Origin: Triatoma infestans
Lineage: Eukaryota > Arthropoda > Insecta > Hemiptera > Reduviidae
Assembly (NCBI GenBank): GCA_011037195.1
Contig: JAAEAF010000368.1
Coordinates: 1-64,000 of the forward strand
Direction of reading: 5' to 3'
Length of the DNA stretch: 64,000 bases
Below are positions 1-12,200 of this stretch, piece by piece (positions within the stretch are counted from its first letter, which is position 1; the number at the start of each line of letters is the position of its first letter). Under the pieces are notes generated by a model that was not told the origin of the DNA, did not search any database, and worked only from the letters and a program-made list of their open reading frames with translations. A program made the translations under genes and the position numbers.

Positions 1-396
1 AAAATACTACCTAAGAAACTAACAGGAAAATAGGAGTAAGAGAAAGTAAAAAGAAAGATATTAGAAATAATGATATACACATATCAATTGAAATAAATTC
101 TCTGTTAATATTCGTAATGATACCGATAATTTGTCGGCGCCGTATAACGGTTTTTTCAAAACATGACCTTGTAGAATTCCCTTTCACCTACCCCACCCCT
201 AAAAATTTCCTCAAATCCCTTTCACTTGTTTGCCTATTCAACCCACTTTCATTTCCTACATTTAAGACAAGAAATTAGTAACTTTTAATTTTCTTTTTTT
301 ATGTTTCTGCGATGTAACAAACGTGTGTGTTTCTTTCTCCACATCTTCACAATATGTTCAATATTATTTTTGTTTAAATTCTTTTTTTTTAGATTA

Positions 397-438
397 ATGC
401 CTTGATAAAGACAGGAAACTCTGTCGAAACTTTGGCAT
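397..438 (+). other. Nested hairpin with hammerhead-like core
   Basis: ATGCC (397-401) pairs with GGCAT (434-438). Inside, GACAG pairs with CTGTC around GAAACT and is followed by GAAAC. The upstream TTGATAA is a degenerate CUGANGA. The remainder of 1-682 is AT-rich intron with nothing else recognised. Confidence 0.35.
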
Positions 439-682
439 AATTGAATGTTTCTTTCTTGACCGATCCTCACCAAATTTCTTCATAACATTTTTATTTAACT
501 TCGCCCAACTCAATTTCACACACTCAGTTTTCTAAATATAATCTTATCGAAAGCATAGATTTATCTCAGTATAGTAGAACCCAAATGATCCAGTATCTGT
601 ATTACTTCTTTTTGACTCATATGGCTATCCATCCCTGAAGTTTGATCTTTTATCACCATTCTTATTACTTTATAATTTAAAG

Positions 683-3600
683 GTTCAAGTTACTTGGATG
701 TATTTAGAATCAATATTTAGTTCTGAAGATATAATGAGGCAAATGCCGGAAGAAGGAAAGGCTTTCCGTAAAGTTGACGCCAATTGGAAACAGATAATGG
801 AAAGCACATCAAAAAATCCTAATGTATTGATAGCTACGGATTATCCAAATCTGCTTAAAGTCCTTAGAGAACTTAATGATCTTTTAGATATTATTCAAAA
901 AGGTTTAAACGAATATTTAGAAAAGAAACGTCTGTTTTTCCCAAGGTAAATTGTTCAAATTTATTGATTTATTTATACGGGCAGTTAATCCTTTATACAA
1001 TGTTTATAAATACATATATGTATTCACATATTATAAAATAGATATGCTTACATAACCGCAAACAACACTTTATTGTAGGAACAAAAAAAGTGGGGCTGTA
1101 CAACTATATTGCGATGCGACTTTACATTATATATTAAAATTGATATACATAAAATGTGGAGTTAGTCTGGTGAAGTGATACAGTAAACATCGTGTCTGAC
1201 AGTTTAGTTAAGTTAATAAGGTTTTAGGTGGAATACATCGATAAAAATTTGCAAAAACAAAGTTTGAATTGTTTTTAACAAGTGTTGAAAGTTATAAAAA
1301 AATTTATCGAGCGGCTTTTCGAAAATTAAAGAAAATATCTCACTGAATTAAATTAAAAGGAATACAAGTAAAGGTATGTCTGTATGAACTTATACGTATA
1401 TGGAGTGGGGTATCGATACGTCATTGTGTAACTGTGGTATAAATAATATTATGTATGAACTATAGAGGATTACTTCTGTATGTTACAAGCCACGTCATAT
1501 GAAAACAAAGCTTACTTTTAACAAAAATATAAATATTAAACATTTGGTTCTGTTATCGGTACTATATTATTTTCAAGTTCAAGTTCATTTTAAAATAAAC
1601 CAGTTCATTATAATTTTATTTTATTTTTTACACTTCTTTCATATTGCCTGCCATGGATGCACATGCACTTAAAAGTTTATTACAAACATTTAAAAACGAA
1701 TTAAAAGAAGAAATGAAATCAGAAATAAATGGAGAACTAAATAAATTTACAGATAACTTTTCTACGAATTTCAAAGAGGTTTTCAAAGGAATGCAAGTTA
1801 CATTAAGCAATCAGGAGAAACGTATTGATTTTTTGGAACGTGAAGTTAGAAGAAAGAATATAGTGATATATGGAATAAAAGATGAAGATGAAAATAGAGT
1901 TTGTCTAGAGGGAAAAATATTAAGTTTGATTCGAAATGAATTGAAAATAAACATAAAAGATGAAGAAATAGACTTCATTAAAAGACTTGGCACCTCTGCA
2001 GTAAACAGTGATAGACCAATTATTGTAGGTTTTACAACCTGGAAAAAGAAATTAGATATCTTACAAAAAAAGAAAAATTTACGAGATACCAATATTTATC
2101 TGACAGAAGATTTTCCTCCAAAAATTCTCCAGATTCGACGTAATTTGAAAGACGAATTGAAAAAAGCTCGAGATGAAGGTAAATTTGCAGTTATCGAATA
2201 CGATAAACTAATAATAATTGATAAGAAGATGAACAGTAAAAAACGGGAACTGAGTGAATCGCCCGAGAAAGGAAAACGTGGAAACTCAGAGAGGTTACCA
2301 TTAGATAAGAAAAATAAGATAACAGACATGAAAAGACAGAATTCTATTGAAAACTTTTTAGTGGAGAGGCGCCGCTCACATAGCCTTGACAAATCACAAG
2401 GGAGTAAAGACTAGGAATTATTGGAAACTAGGCCTATACATGGAAAGACATTGGACTCGGAAACGGAAATAAGATTTATGACTACTTTAGAAACATCGAC
2501 TAACTCAACTACTCCCCCAGAACGGCTGGTCACCAAGGGGGTGAATGACCTTTTCCTCCCAGGAAAATATAGTAAAATTAATTTACCCAAAACTAATTTT
2601 ATTCATAATTCTAAGCTAAAAAATGAAAAAACTAATAAAATAACAATGAAGAAATTAAAAATAGGAACATTAAATGTACGATCTCTTATTTCAGAAGATA
2701 AAATATGCGAATTAGAACATGCTTTAGAAAACAATTGTATAGAGATCTTGGGATTAGCGGAAGTAAGACGGAAAGGAGAAAAATTAATAGAAAGGAAAGG
2801 CAATTATATTTTTCTGCACTATGGTGAAGTTTCAGGCAAAAATGCCATAGGATTTATGATTCATAAAAAACTAAAAGGAGATATTTTAGAATTTAAGCCA
2901 ACTTCTGATAGAATAGCGACACTCAGCATAAAAAGCAAACATGTGATCCTCCGTATCCTCCGTATCGTTCAAGTTTATGCTCCTACTAGTGCCTCTTCTG
3001 ATGAGGAAATTGAGCAGTTTTATGACCAATTATTTGAAGTAATTACGGTGAAGAAAGAAGCCCATAAGGAAATTCTCATAGTAATGGGAGACTTCAATGC
3101 TAAGTTGGCAATAGAAAATCAGAAGAAGAACAGACTATGGGCCCATATGGGTATGGAAAAAGAAACGAGAGGGGTTATAGAATGCTGAGGTTCTGCCAAG
3201 AAACTGAGTTAAAAATAATGAACTCCTTTTTTAAGAAAAGAGCTGGTCTCAAATGGACATGGATATCACCAAATGAAAAATACAGAAATGAGATTGATTT
3301 CATTTTGACTAAAAGCAAACAGAATATCTTTCATGATCTAGGGGTAATCTCCAACTTTCCCTTTTATTCGGACCACAGATTGCTTGTAGGAAAATTAGTT
3401 ATTCCAACCCGTTTTAAAAACAAGAAAATTAAAACACTTTCCTCCTTTTCTAACGTGAACGAAGAAAGTTTTCTAAACAAAATTGAAGAAGAAGTTAATA
3501 AATGGATTTTGGAGAAGAAAGAGCTTCAAGAAAACTATAATTGGCTGGAAAACACAATTAACAGAGCTGCAAGAGAATCATCTTATAAAGCTACGAGAAA

Positions 3601-6600
3601 TAAATGCAATAAAAAATTAAAAGATGAAACACTACAAAAGTTCCTGATCAGTGGTTAGTTTCAGACATAATTTTACTATATAAAAAAGGTGATCCCATGG
3701 ACATAAAGAATTATCGCCCTATTAGCCTCTCTTCTAATATAAGCAAAATCTTCGCTAAAGTTATTCAGAGTCGAGTGAAAAAGAATTTAGAATTCAACCA
3801 GCCTATCGAACAAGCGGGATTTCGGCCTAATTTTTCTACGATGGATAATTTACTGGTGGTTAATCAGATTATAGAGAAAAGTAGAGAATATAATATTGAT
3901 GTATATTTAGCTCTGGTCGACTTCACAAAAGCATTCGACCTCATGATGATGCCATTTATAGAAGTTTGGCAGAACAAGGAATGAGTAGAGAATACATTCA
4001 TGTTTTAAATTATTGGTATGAGAATAGTAAGGCCAGAGTAATATTAGATAGAACAGGCCCTTATTTCCCATTGCAAAGAGGTGTGAGACGGGCGACCCCC
4101 TTTCGCCAAATTTATTCAACTGCATCTTGGAACAAGTATTTAGAAATCTCCATTGGCAAGATAAAGGTTTAAAAATAAATGGCGTTAATATTAATAATCT
4201 GCGTTTTGCAGATGATATTATCTTGATTGCCAAATCCGCAAATGAATTGCAACAAATGCTTGAGGAATTGGACTGTGCTGGAAAACATTCTGGACTTGTC
4301 ATTAGTCAGGAAAAAACGGTACTCCTAACTAATGCCAGCAAATCAGATATTCTTCTTAATTGGAAGAAGTTGGAATGGTCCACAGAAACAATTTATTTGG
4401 GACAAACAATATCCTTTAGAGACAATTTCAGCAAAGAAATAGATCGCAGGATATCTCTCTCCTGGAAAAAATATTGGTCTCTAAAGTATATATTCAAGAG
4501 TAAAATGTCCTTAAGTCTAAAACGTGTGACCTTCAATAAGTGTATTCTACCTTGCATGACTTACGGCGCTCAGACATGGGCAGTGACGAAGAAAAATATG
4601 GAAAAGCTAAAAGTAACACAAAGGGCAATTGAAAGGAGCATTCTGGGAGTAAGCAAAAAGGATAGACTCACTAATGAAGAGTTAAGGCGAAGGACAAAAG
4701 TGGAAGATGTTGTGGCCACAATTAAAAAACTAAAATGGAAATGGGCTGGCCACATAGCAAGATTAGATGACGATCGCTGGGCTAGGAGAATTTTAGACTG
4801 GCAACCCCTCGACTGTTATAGAAATAGAGGTAGACAGCCGTTGAGATGGAGGGATGAACTTGTCCAACAAGCAGGAATGTTATGGCAGCGTACAGCTCGG
4901 AACAAGCATTCTTGGTCTAAACTGGGAGAGGCCTTTGCCCAGAAATGGGCCTAGTTTCCTAATTTTTATATATTATAACTTTTTTGTATTATAATTAATA
5001 CGTATTTTGATTCTTGGCTTAAAGTATTTTCATTTCTTTTTCCGTAAAGTAGATTATTTTATTTTAATTACATTATATTTTATTATATTTTAGTTTAATA
5101 TTTTACTACACTAAGTTTGTTGTATTCATAAAGAAATTTATTTTGTAATTCTTTGTAAATAGGAAACTAATAAAAGGCTTTATTATATTATTATTATTAT
5201 TATACATAAAATGTATGTCTATAATAGACATATTTAAAGTATAATATATGAAATAGGCATATTTACAAAAAATAAAACTTGTGATACACTTATTTATTTA
5301 AAAAAGATTAAATTTTATACAACTTTAGGTCAATATAAATAGAAACTTTTGGTAGAATCACGTTTATATTACGTTATGTGATTAATGAGATAATCTGTTG
5401 CTGGTTTCTAAAATATGTTTGATTTGCTGTTTAAATGAAAGAGAGTTATCATAATGAAAGTCGACATAAGAAAATTTGTTTGCTCTTCTCGTAATTCTGT
5501 ACAAAGGACTATTGTAAAGGTTTTTTTTTCTACGACGCCGTTAGTTTGGCCTTTCGGCTATTCTCCTTCTGACAGCTCAGTATGAATGTGCATCATACAC
5601 GAAAGATTTCACAGATGATGTAACATCTTTTAGTTCAGGGCAGAGAGCTAAATGCTCTCCTGTCATGTCTTCCCCGCCGCACAAATTGCTAAGAGGGGTG
5701 TAAGCAATCCCTATGCGGTGAAGATGCTTCTGTAGCAGACCGTGGACCGTCAGCATACGGAAGCAAGCAACAGCATCCGAACGCGGAAGAGCGGCGGGAA
5801 CTGTTGTAAAAGTAGTTGCTTCTGACTTCTGGAATATGAAAAAGACTTTTAGTTCTAAGTGAGGCTTTCGGAACGTTAAATGTAATTCTATTGAGCAGAT
5901 AGATTGAATCTATTAGATTATTTAGATAACTGGTCAAGTCGAGATTCGAGAGAAGAAAGGTTCAAGATTTCTATAAGGTCATCATATGGAATGTTGGAAG
6001 CTTGGAAACCTATACTTTACCAATCATAAGCATTTATTTATGTATTCTTTCCTATTTATTGATTGCACTATAGTAATATGGCGACCAAACTATCAAGTTA
6101 TATTCCAAAATTGGTACTATGATAGATCTGTGAAGTTTATAGTGGTTCGCCAGATGAAACCTTATAGCAATTTGAATGTATCTTAAAAAATTATTTTCTA
6201 ACTACTTTAATATTTGTTTTCTTTTCTGTTTAGATTCTTCTTTTTATCTAATGATAATTTACTGGAAATATTATCAGAAACTAAAGATCCATTGAGGGTA
6301 CAACCTCATTTGAAAAACTGTTTCGAAGGTATTGCATCGTTAGAATTTAATGATGATGTTGAAATCGTCGGAATGATTTCAGCCGAAGATGAAATAGTTC
6401 CGTTCGTCACGCGCATAGCACCTGCAGAAGCTAAAGTAATTACTATTACATTTAAGATTTTCAAATGGATTACACTTATTTTACTTGATTAAAATATATT
6501 TAAATATGCGTTATGCAAATTATTTCTTCACTATAACAGGGTTTAGTAGAAAAGTGGTTAGTACAAGTGGAAGAAGTAATGAGAAATTCCTTAAGAGATA

Positions 6601-9276
6601 TTTGCACTGAGGCTCTGAAGACCTACGCTACTATGTATAGAGATGAGTGGTTGTTTTCATGGCCTGGTATGATTTCAATATGTTGTAACTTTGTAAAATG
6701 GACAGCTGAGGTTACAGAGTCTTTGTCAAGAGGAAGAGTAGCGGTTAGTAATTTGTGAATATTCAATCAAAATAATCTTTATCTTACAAATAAAACAGTA
6801 ATTCTATCTATAAATTTTGAAATTTTGTGTCAATTTACGTTTTCTCTGCTTGTCATACCTTTCTAAGAGTGGTAGTGGAAAAATCTAAATTGTTTTCTGC
6901 CTTAAATATGTGTTTCTTCCAGCAACTTTAAAAATCGTAGATGACTTGGGGTGACATACAGCTTGGAAAGGGTAGGGAGGAAGGCTCATCTAACTAAATA
7001 TTATTTTATCTTACTGCTATAAAAAGAAGTACAAGTGCGATAATAAGTTTGGAAATTAAGTTTTTTCTAGAATATATACTTTGAGGCTTCCCCAGTGAAC
7101 AAAAAAAAAGTTTAAGCCAAAAACTATATCCTAGGGAGGAGTTAGATGCATATGTGTATGAAAACAAAATATTTCAAAATTGTAAACTCGCAGGATACTC
7201 AAACATGATATTCCATAGAGATATTGCAATTGAATCCTTCACGAAGGTTTAGATCAAAATCTCTTAATCGGAAAGAGAAACGGCTCAATGATTCTCTTTA
7301 AACTTCTCATCGTACTAATTACCCTCAGACGCAGGACAGCTATGGTTTTTGAAAAATCTCTTTGAATACTATTTATCGTTGGTGACGCCATCTGCATTCC
7401 AGAACATAGTTCTAAGCAGGACGTTGTCGTGGTCTCGAAAAGGGCCATTAGATTGGCCATTTAGGGGATTGGCCGATGCAGGTTGTCCCTATAATGTTTG
7501 GACTGCTTATTGGCGACAAAGTGTCAGTTGTTTAGCGTTAACCAAGGGGCACCACGAGAAGACAAGCGACACCACCTCCCAAAGTTTGCCAAATTGGGAT
7601 CGCAGAAAGAGCAAATAACGATTCCAATAGAGTTCAACGTGGCAAAGAGGATGTTGAAAGAAAGGCTCAGGAAGGAGGTGGTTACAGGACTCCAGGAACA
7701 GGCCAGAGGAAAACAGGGGCGTATCCTGAGCACACCAGAAGATCGGTTATCCTACAATCTGCCCAGAAGCGAAGCGGTTGCATGCTTTAGACTGGCAACA
7801 GGGCACGACTGTCTCCGAGCCCATTTGCAGCGTAGTGGTGTGATGGATCGACCGGATAGTTGCCATGCGGAAGTGGAGTCTTGTTTATAAATGCGGGTAG
7901 TCATTTATTTGATAGTGAGGCTCTACAAGATGTGCGTCAGCTGCCTGTTAGGCAGGCCAGTACTTATTATTTTAATTTAAAGATTTATTGGACTGCTCGG
8001 AGTCGAATGGCCGAACACCAAGTGACTCGGCATTAGTAAAAAAAATCTGTGAATACTATTAAGAAAGTGATTTTTAACACTAATTTTATATAAGTTTTTT
8101 ACTAGCTAGCAAGTCGGTAGTACTGTAGATATATATAGTTCTAGTTCACTAACTCATTTTCTAATTAACTTCCTGTGGGTCCACTTTCTTTGCAAATTCT
8201 TCCTTTGCTTTTAAATATTTATCATATTTGTCTGATAAAACAAATAAATAAAAATAATACAAATATTGCAATAATATAAATATTACAATATATATAAATA
8301 TGGTAAATATTTTCAACAATTTTAAGATCTATTTGTGTCATAAGATGATTAAATTTCATTTAGTCCTGGGCACTCCAGATAATGCAAACTACTTATGTTA
8401 GAACCATAATTCGAGTTCTTATTTTCCAAAAGTGGCAGTTTTATGCTTACTATAATATCCATCTATGGTTTATAATGTTGTTTAGGTTTCAGTTGTTAAG
8501 TCTGGATCACTGTTTACACGCTTCATTTTTAAAAAAAAACAAGGACTTCTAATTATTCAGCAAAGTGATACGACCGGGTAACAGATTTTGACCTAAATCT
8601 TTGTGGCAGATCCTCCAGCTTTAGCTAAATGAAATATTAAATCTGAACAGTTTTTACTTTTTAGTGCTTGGGAAATTCAAAACATATATTTTCGGGAAAA
8701 CGTTATTTCGAAAATCAACTACGACAGCAATCCTAGTTACTGAAGCGTAAAAAAAAAAAAAATCCTAATTATAATGGTGTGTTCCCTTATAACCAGTGGT
8801 GCATTAGTGTCAATTCCTTATTAATATTAACACTAATAAGGAGTTTTATAGAAGTTTTTGTGAGGCCACCTATTTGGTAAAAAGCGAACGATTTTTCATT
8901 ACTGTTTGAATTTTTTAGAACCACAATACTACTTATAGTTAGCATTCCAAATTTAATGAAATTCGTCGGTGTTTTTATGGAGAAAATCGCAAAACTGGAA
9001 AAACTGTTCAGTAAAAAGTGCTCTTCCGGTTTCCTAATTTTCTTGAAACTCGGAATTTTGGTAACCTATTTATTTCTATTAATTTTGTTTAGATGGCAGA
9101 ATTGTATACTCAACTAGCAACGTTAAAGGAAAACATAAATTAATTTTCTTATTTCATACAGGAATACTACGAAAGTTGTAACGTGCGAGTTATTGATCTA
9201 GTAAGAATAATTCGTGGTAACATTGCAGTTGGAGCAAGGATAACCATTGAAGCTCTAATTATTCTTGAAGTACATG
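683..9276 (+). CDS. DNAH3: Dynein exons 1-4: linker domain
   Basis: Exons: 683-945, 6234-6435, 6540-6743, 9162-9276. Exon 1 carries the linker signature [18 protein letters not shown] and ends in KKRLFFPR. Exon 2 continues with [19 protein letters not shown], and exon 3 holds the WLFSWPGM segment. Exon 4 ends in the LEVHARD motif, split across intron 4. This domain is the mechanical lever that swings across the AAA ring. Exon 1 enters in phase 0 after an AAAG acceptor; the preceding exon is outside the window. The end of exon 3 was chosen at 6743 (GCG followed by GTTAGT) because it restores the family spacing to the next exon. A GT six bases earlier is the alternative. The conserved VRGKL segment is divergent here ([10 protein letters not shown]). 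Confidence 0.92.
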
Positions 9277-12200
9277 GTAAATAAATTTTATTCTTTTATT
9301 TACAAATAAATTTTGCTTATTTTTATTATTTATTCTTTAAATTACACATTAACCATAATAATTTTTCATAAAAGACCTTAATGTTTTTCTGTAGCAAGAG
9401 ACATTGTAAAACTATTGCTCGATTTAAAAACTAAAGCAGTTGATGATTTTAACTGGATATCCCAGTTGCGATATTATTACATAGATGAATCAATACATGT
9501 TTGTATGATTACAACAGATTTTGAATATGGTTACGAATATTTAGGTAATACGACTAGATTGACGGTAACTCCGTTAACTGACAGGTGTTATAGGTAATAA
9601 TTTATTTTCTATATTTGTATAAACTTGTACTTGACTAGATGAAGATTGATGATAATAAATCCGCTAGCAGTACATTTCTTGGCAATATTTCTAGATAGAA
9701 ATTTCAGCAATAATTAATTTCTTTGCTAATTTCATTTAGAGGAATTGTAACAGTTGTGAACGCAAATCTAAAGTTCCCTCTATGACTTACAGTAATGGGA
9801 TATTTAATTATAACTTTTAATTACTAATTATATATATATAAAAGTTATATATTACATATTATATAATTATATGAGTCCATGCTCTCATAACCAATACACC
9901 AACACCCTACCCTTATATAATAGGGTATGTATAATATATATAGAGGGTAGGGTGTTGGTGTATTGGGTTATGAGCATGGACTTGTAAGTGGGAGAACCCC
10001 AGTTCCATCCAGCGTGTAACTAAATTTTATATTGTTTAAAAAATGTTAATAGTAAAGTAGGTGCTTCTGCCTCCGTTCACGACACCTAATTTGGTAGTTG
10101 GACGTTAAGCCCGCCTGAAAAAATAGGCATTACTTTACTTTTATGTATATATATAAGGGGGCACACATATATATATAAATGAATATAATTCAGAAAACCC
10201 TCTCCCCTCCTATCTTTCTCAAGAAAACTCTGTATTAAATAGGGTAAACCGTTTGAACATCCGTCCAGCTGAATATGCAGTATGAATGCATTTTACGGTT
10301 GCTCCACCGCCTGGCGCCCTAACCCCTCACCCCACTTAACATTTTTAAGACAATTCTATGCCAAATGGTGCAAACCGATCAACCGCGTTTGCAATATTAA
10401 CCATTTTACAAAATCTTGGCACAAAGTAGCTTACTTTTATATATATATATATATAGAACAGTTAGAGGGCTCTGCCTCTCTGTTGCCTTCGGCACTCAAA
10501 TCCCTGGGAGGGGGGTCTTCGCCATCCTATCGTCATTAGTGCCCCACCCCCGCCACTTTAGCGCCTTCGAGCCCTGAAAAATCTGTTGTGCACCTAGGAG
10601 CCTTCTCGATTTACTGCCGACCTCCGAGCAGTGTTCTTTCGTTACAGATAATATTGTCCTTCACCGGGGAGTGAGCTGTAGAGACTCGTAGGAAGAGAAA
10701 ATCTAAGGGTAGCATTGCTGCCTGAACCCGGGACCTCTGCGTGGGATTCCAGCGGCCAATCACTGAGCTAACCTTTCTCGGAACAGTTTCTTATTGCGTG
10801 CGTCATATTGTCACAATTTGTCTCGTAGCATCATTAGAGTCAAAGGGGGAGTGGTCCAAATAAACTGGATACTTTGGAAAGAACTTACATTGAATAAGTT
10901 TAAAGTAAGAATCAGAAACAGTTTTAGGAAAGTTATGCATTATTAAGCGAATTATTAATCAAAATTCTGCAATGGAAACCGTGGTCAAGAACAGTGTATG
11001 TTAAATAAAAGATCTTAAAAAAACTGTAAACAAACAAAATTGAATGATTGGTTGGGTCTGCAATGCTGGAAAAGAAAAGATTTTTTTCGGGATAAACAAA
11101 AATCTTGGATCAGTTTGTGATCAATCAAAGATTATGGGCATTAGCATCTTCAAGATGTTGGTAAGCACCGAGAAATCGTCAGCTACCAAATTGCAAGTAT
11201 AAGTGCATGTCCAAATGAAGCAGGAATTCAAAGAAAAATCTCAAAATAAGCATTTATAATTTGTTTTATATCTATAGATCCTCTTTTAAATTTATATATA
11301 TACATAATTTATATTCTTATTTATCTTTAAATAAATTATTTATTTTGAGTTTTTTGTTATTACAATGTTTCAAAAATTTATATTAAAATATTTGTTAAAC
11401 AGAACTTTGATGAGTGCATTGAAATTAAATCTTGGTGGAGCACCTGAAGGACCGGCTGGTACTGGTAAAACAGAAACTTGTAAGGATTTAGCAAAAGCTG
11501 TGGCAAAACAATGTGTAGTGTTTAATTGTTCTGAAGGGCTTGACTATAAATCAATGGGGAAATTTTTTAAGGTAATTTTGATTAACGAAATTATTTACCA
11601 AGGAAAATATTTTGTCACATTTAAATATTCTTTATTTATTTATTAGGGATTGGCACAGTCTGGAGCTTGGTCATGCTTTGATGAATTCAATCGTATTGAA
11701 TTGGAAGTTTTGTCCGTAATTGCTCAGCAGGTGCTATGTATTCAAATGGCTATTATTCAGGGCAAGAAAACATTTAATTTTGAAGGGACGGAAATATCGT
11801 TAAATCCTACTTGTAATGTTTTTATTACAATGAATCCAGGGTAGGTTAATTTTGAAATATTTTAAGTATTTCTGATTTTATGTTATTTTTTTTCTTTTTA
11901 TTAGCAGAAGATTACAAAAATGTAGAAGAAATTGGTATCTGATGACACCCACTTTAGCAGGAGGACAAACGATAAAAGGTTATTAAAACTTGTTCGACTG
12001 GTAGAGACAGATTGAAAAGTAGAATACTTAAGATATTTTTGTTAAGGGAATCCTTAAAGTTATGAACAAAAGTATGTGAAGATCTCTATAATTGTGTAAT
12101 TAAAAACATGGTGCACCGATTGTATAATTTTGGATTGGAGTAATGATATGTTATGAAATTAGATATCCATAACCGTGGAGGAACAGTATCTCAGCAACTT

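Larger units (their letters stand above)
1158..5200 (+). mobile_element. Full-length RTE-type non-LTR retrotransposon (LINE) in dynein intron 1
   Basis: The element has a 5' region of about 495 bp, ORF1 (1653-2414), a damaged ORF2 (2478-4954), and a 3' end closing in a TTA/ATT repeat (about 5180-5200). It is bracketed by a perfect 14-bp direct repeat TATACATAAAATGT at 1144-1157 and 5201-5214, taken as the target-site duplication, which fixes both ends. The endonuclease, reverse transcriptase and [17 protein letters not shown] C-terminus place it with RTE-like elements often mis-annotated as craniofacial development protein 2. The identical duplications suggest a fairly recent insertion, yet ORF2 is frameshifted, so this copy was probably mobilised in trans or decayed quickly. 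Confidence 0.9.

Noticed and set aside
1811..2392. Minus-strand frames opposite LINE ORF1
   Set aside because: Phe/Ser/Leu-rich shadows of an A-rich coding strand.
11365..11402. Dynein exon 6 starting at the ATG of the open frame
   Set aside because: The bases before 11403 are intron reading through; the AG at 11401-11402 and phase with exon 5 fix the start.
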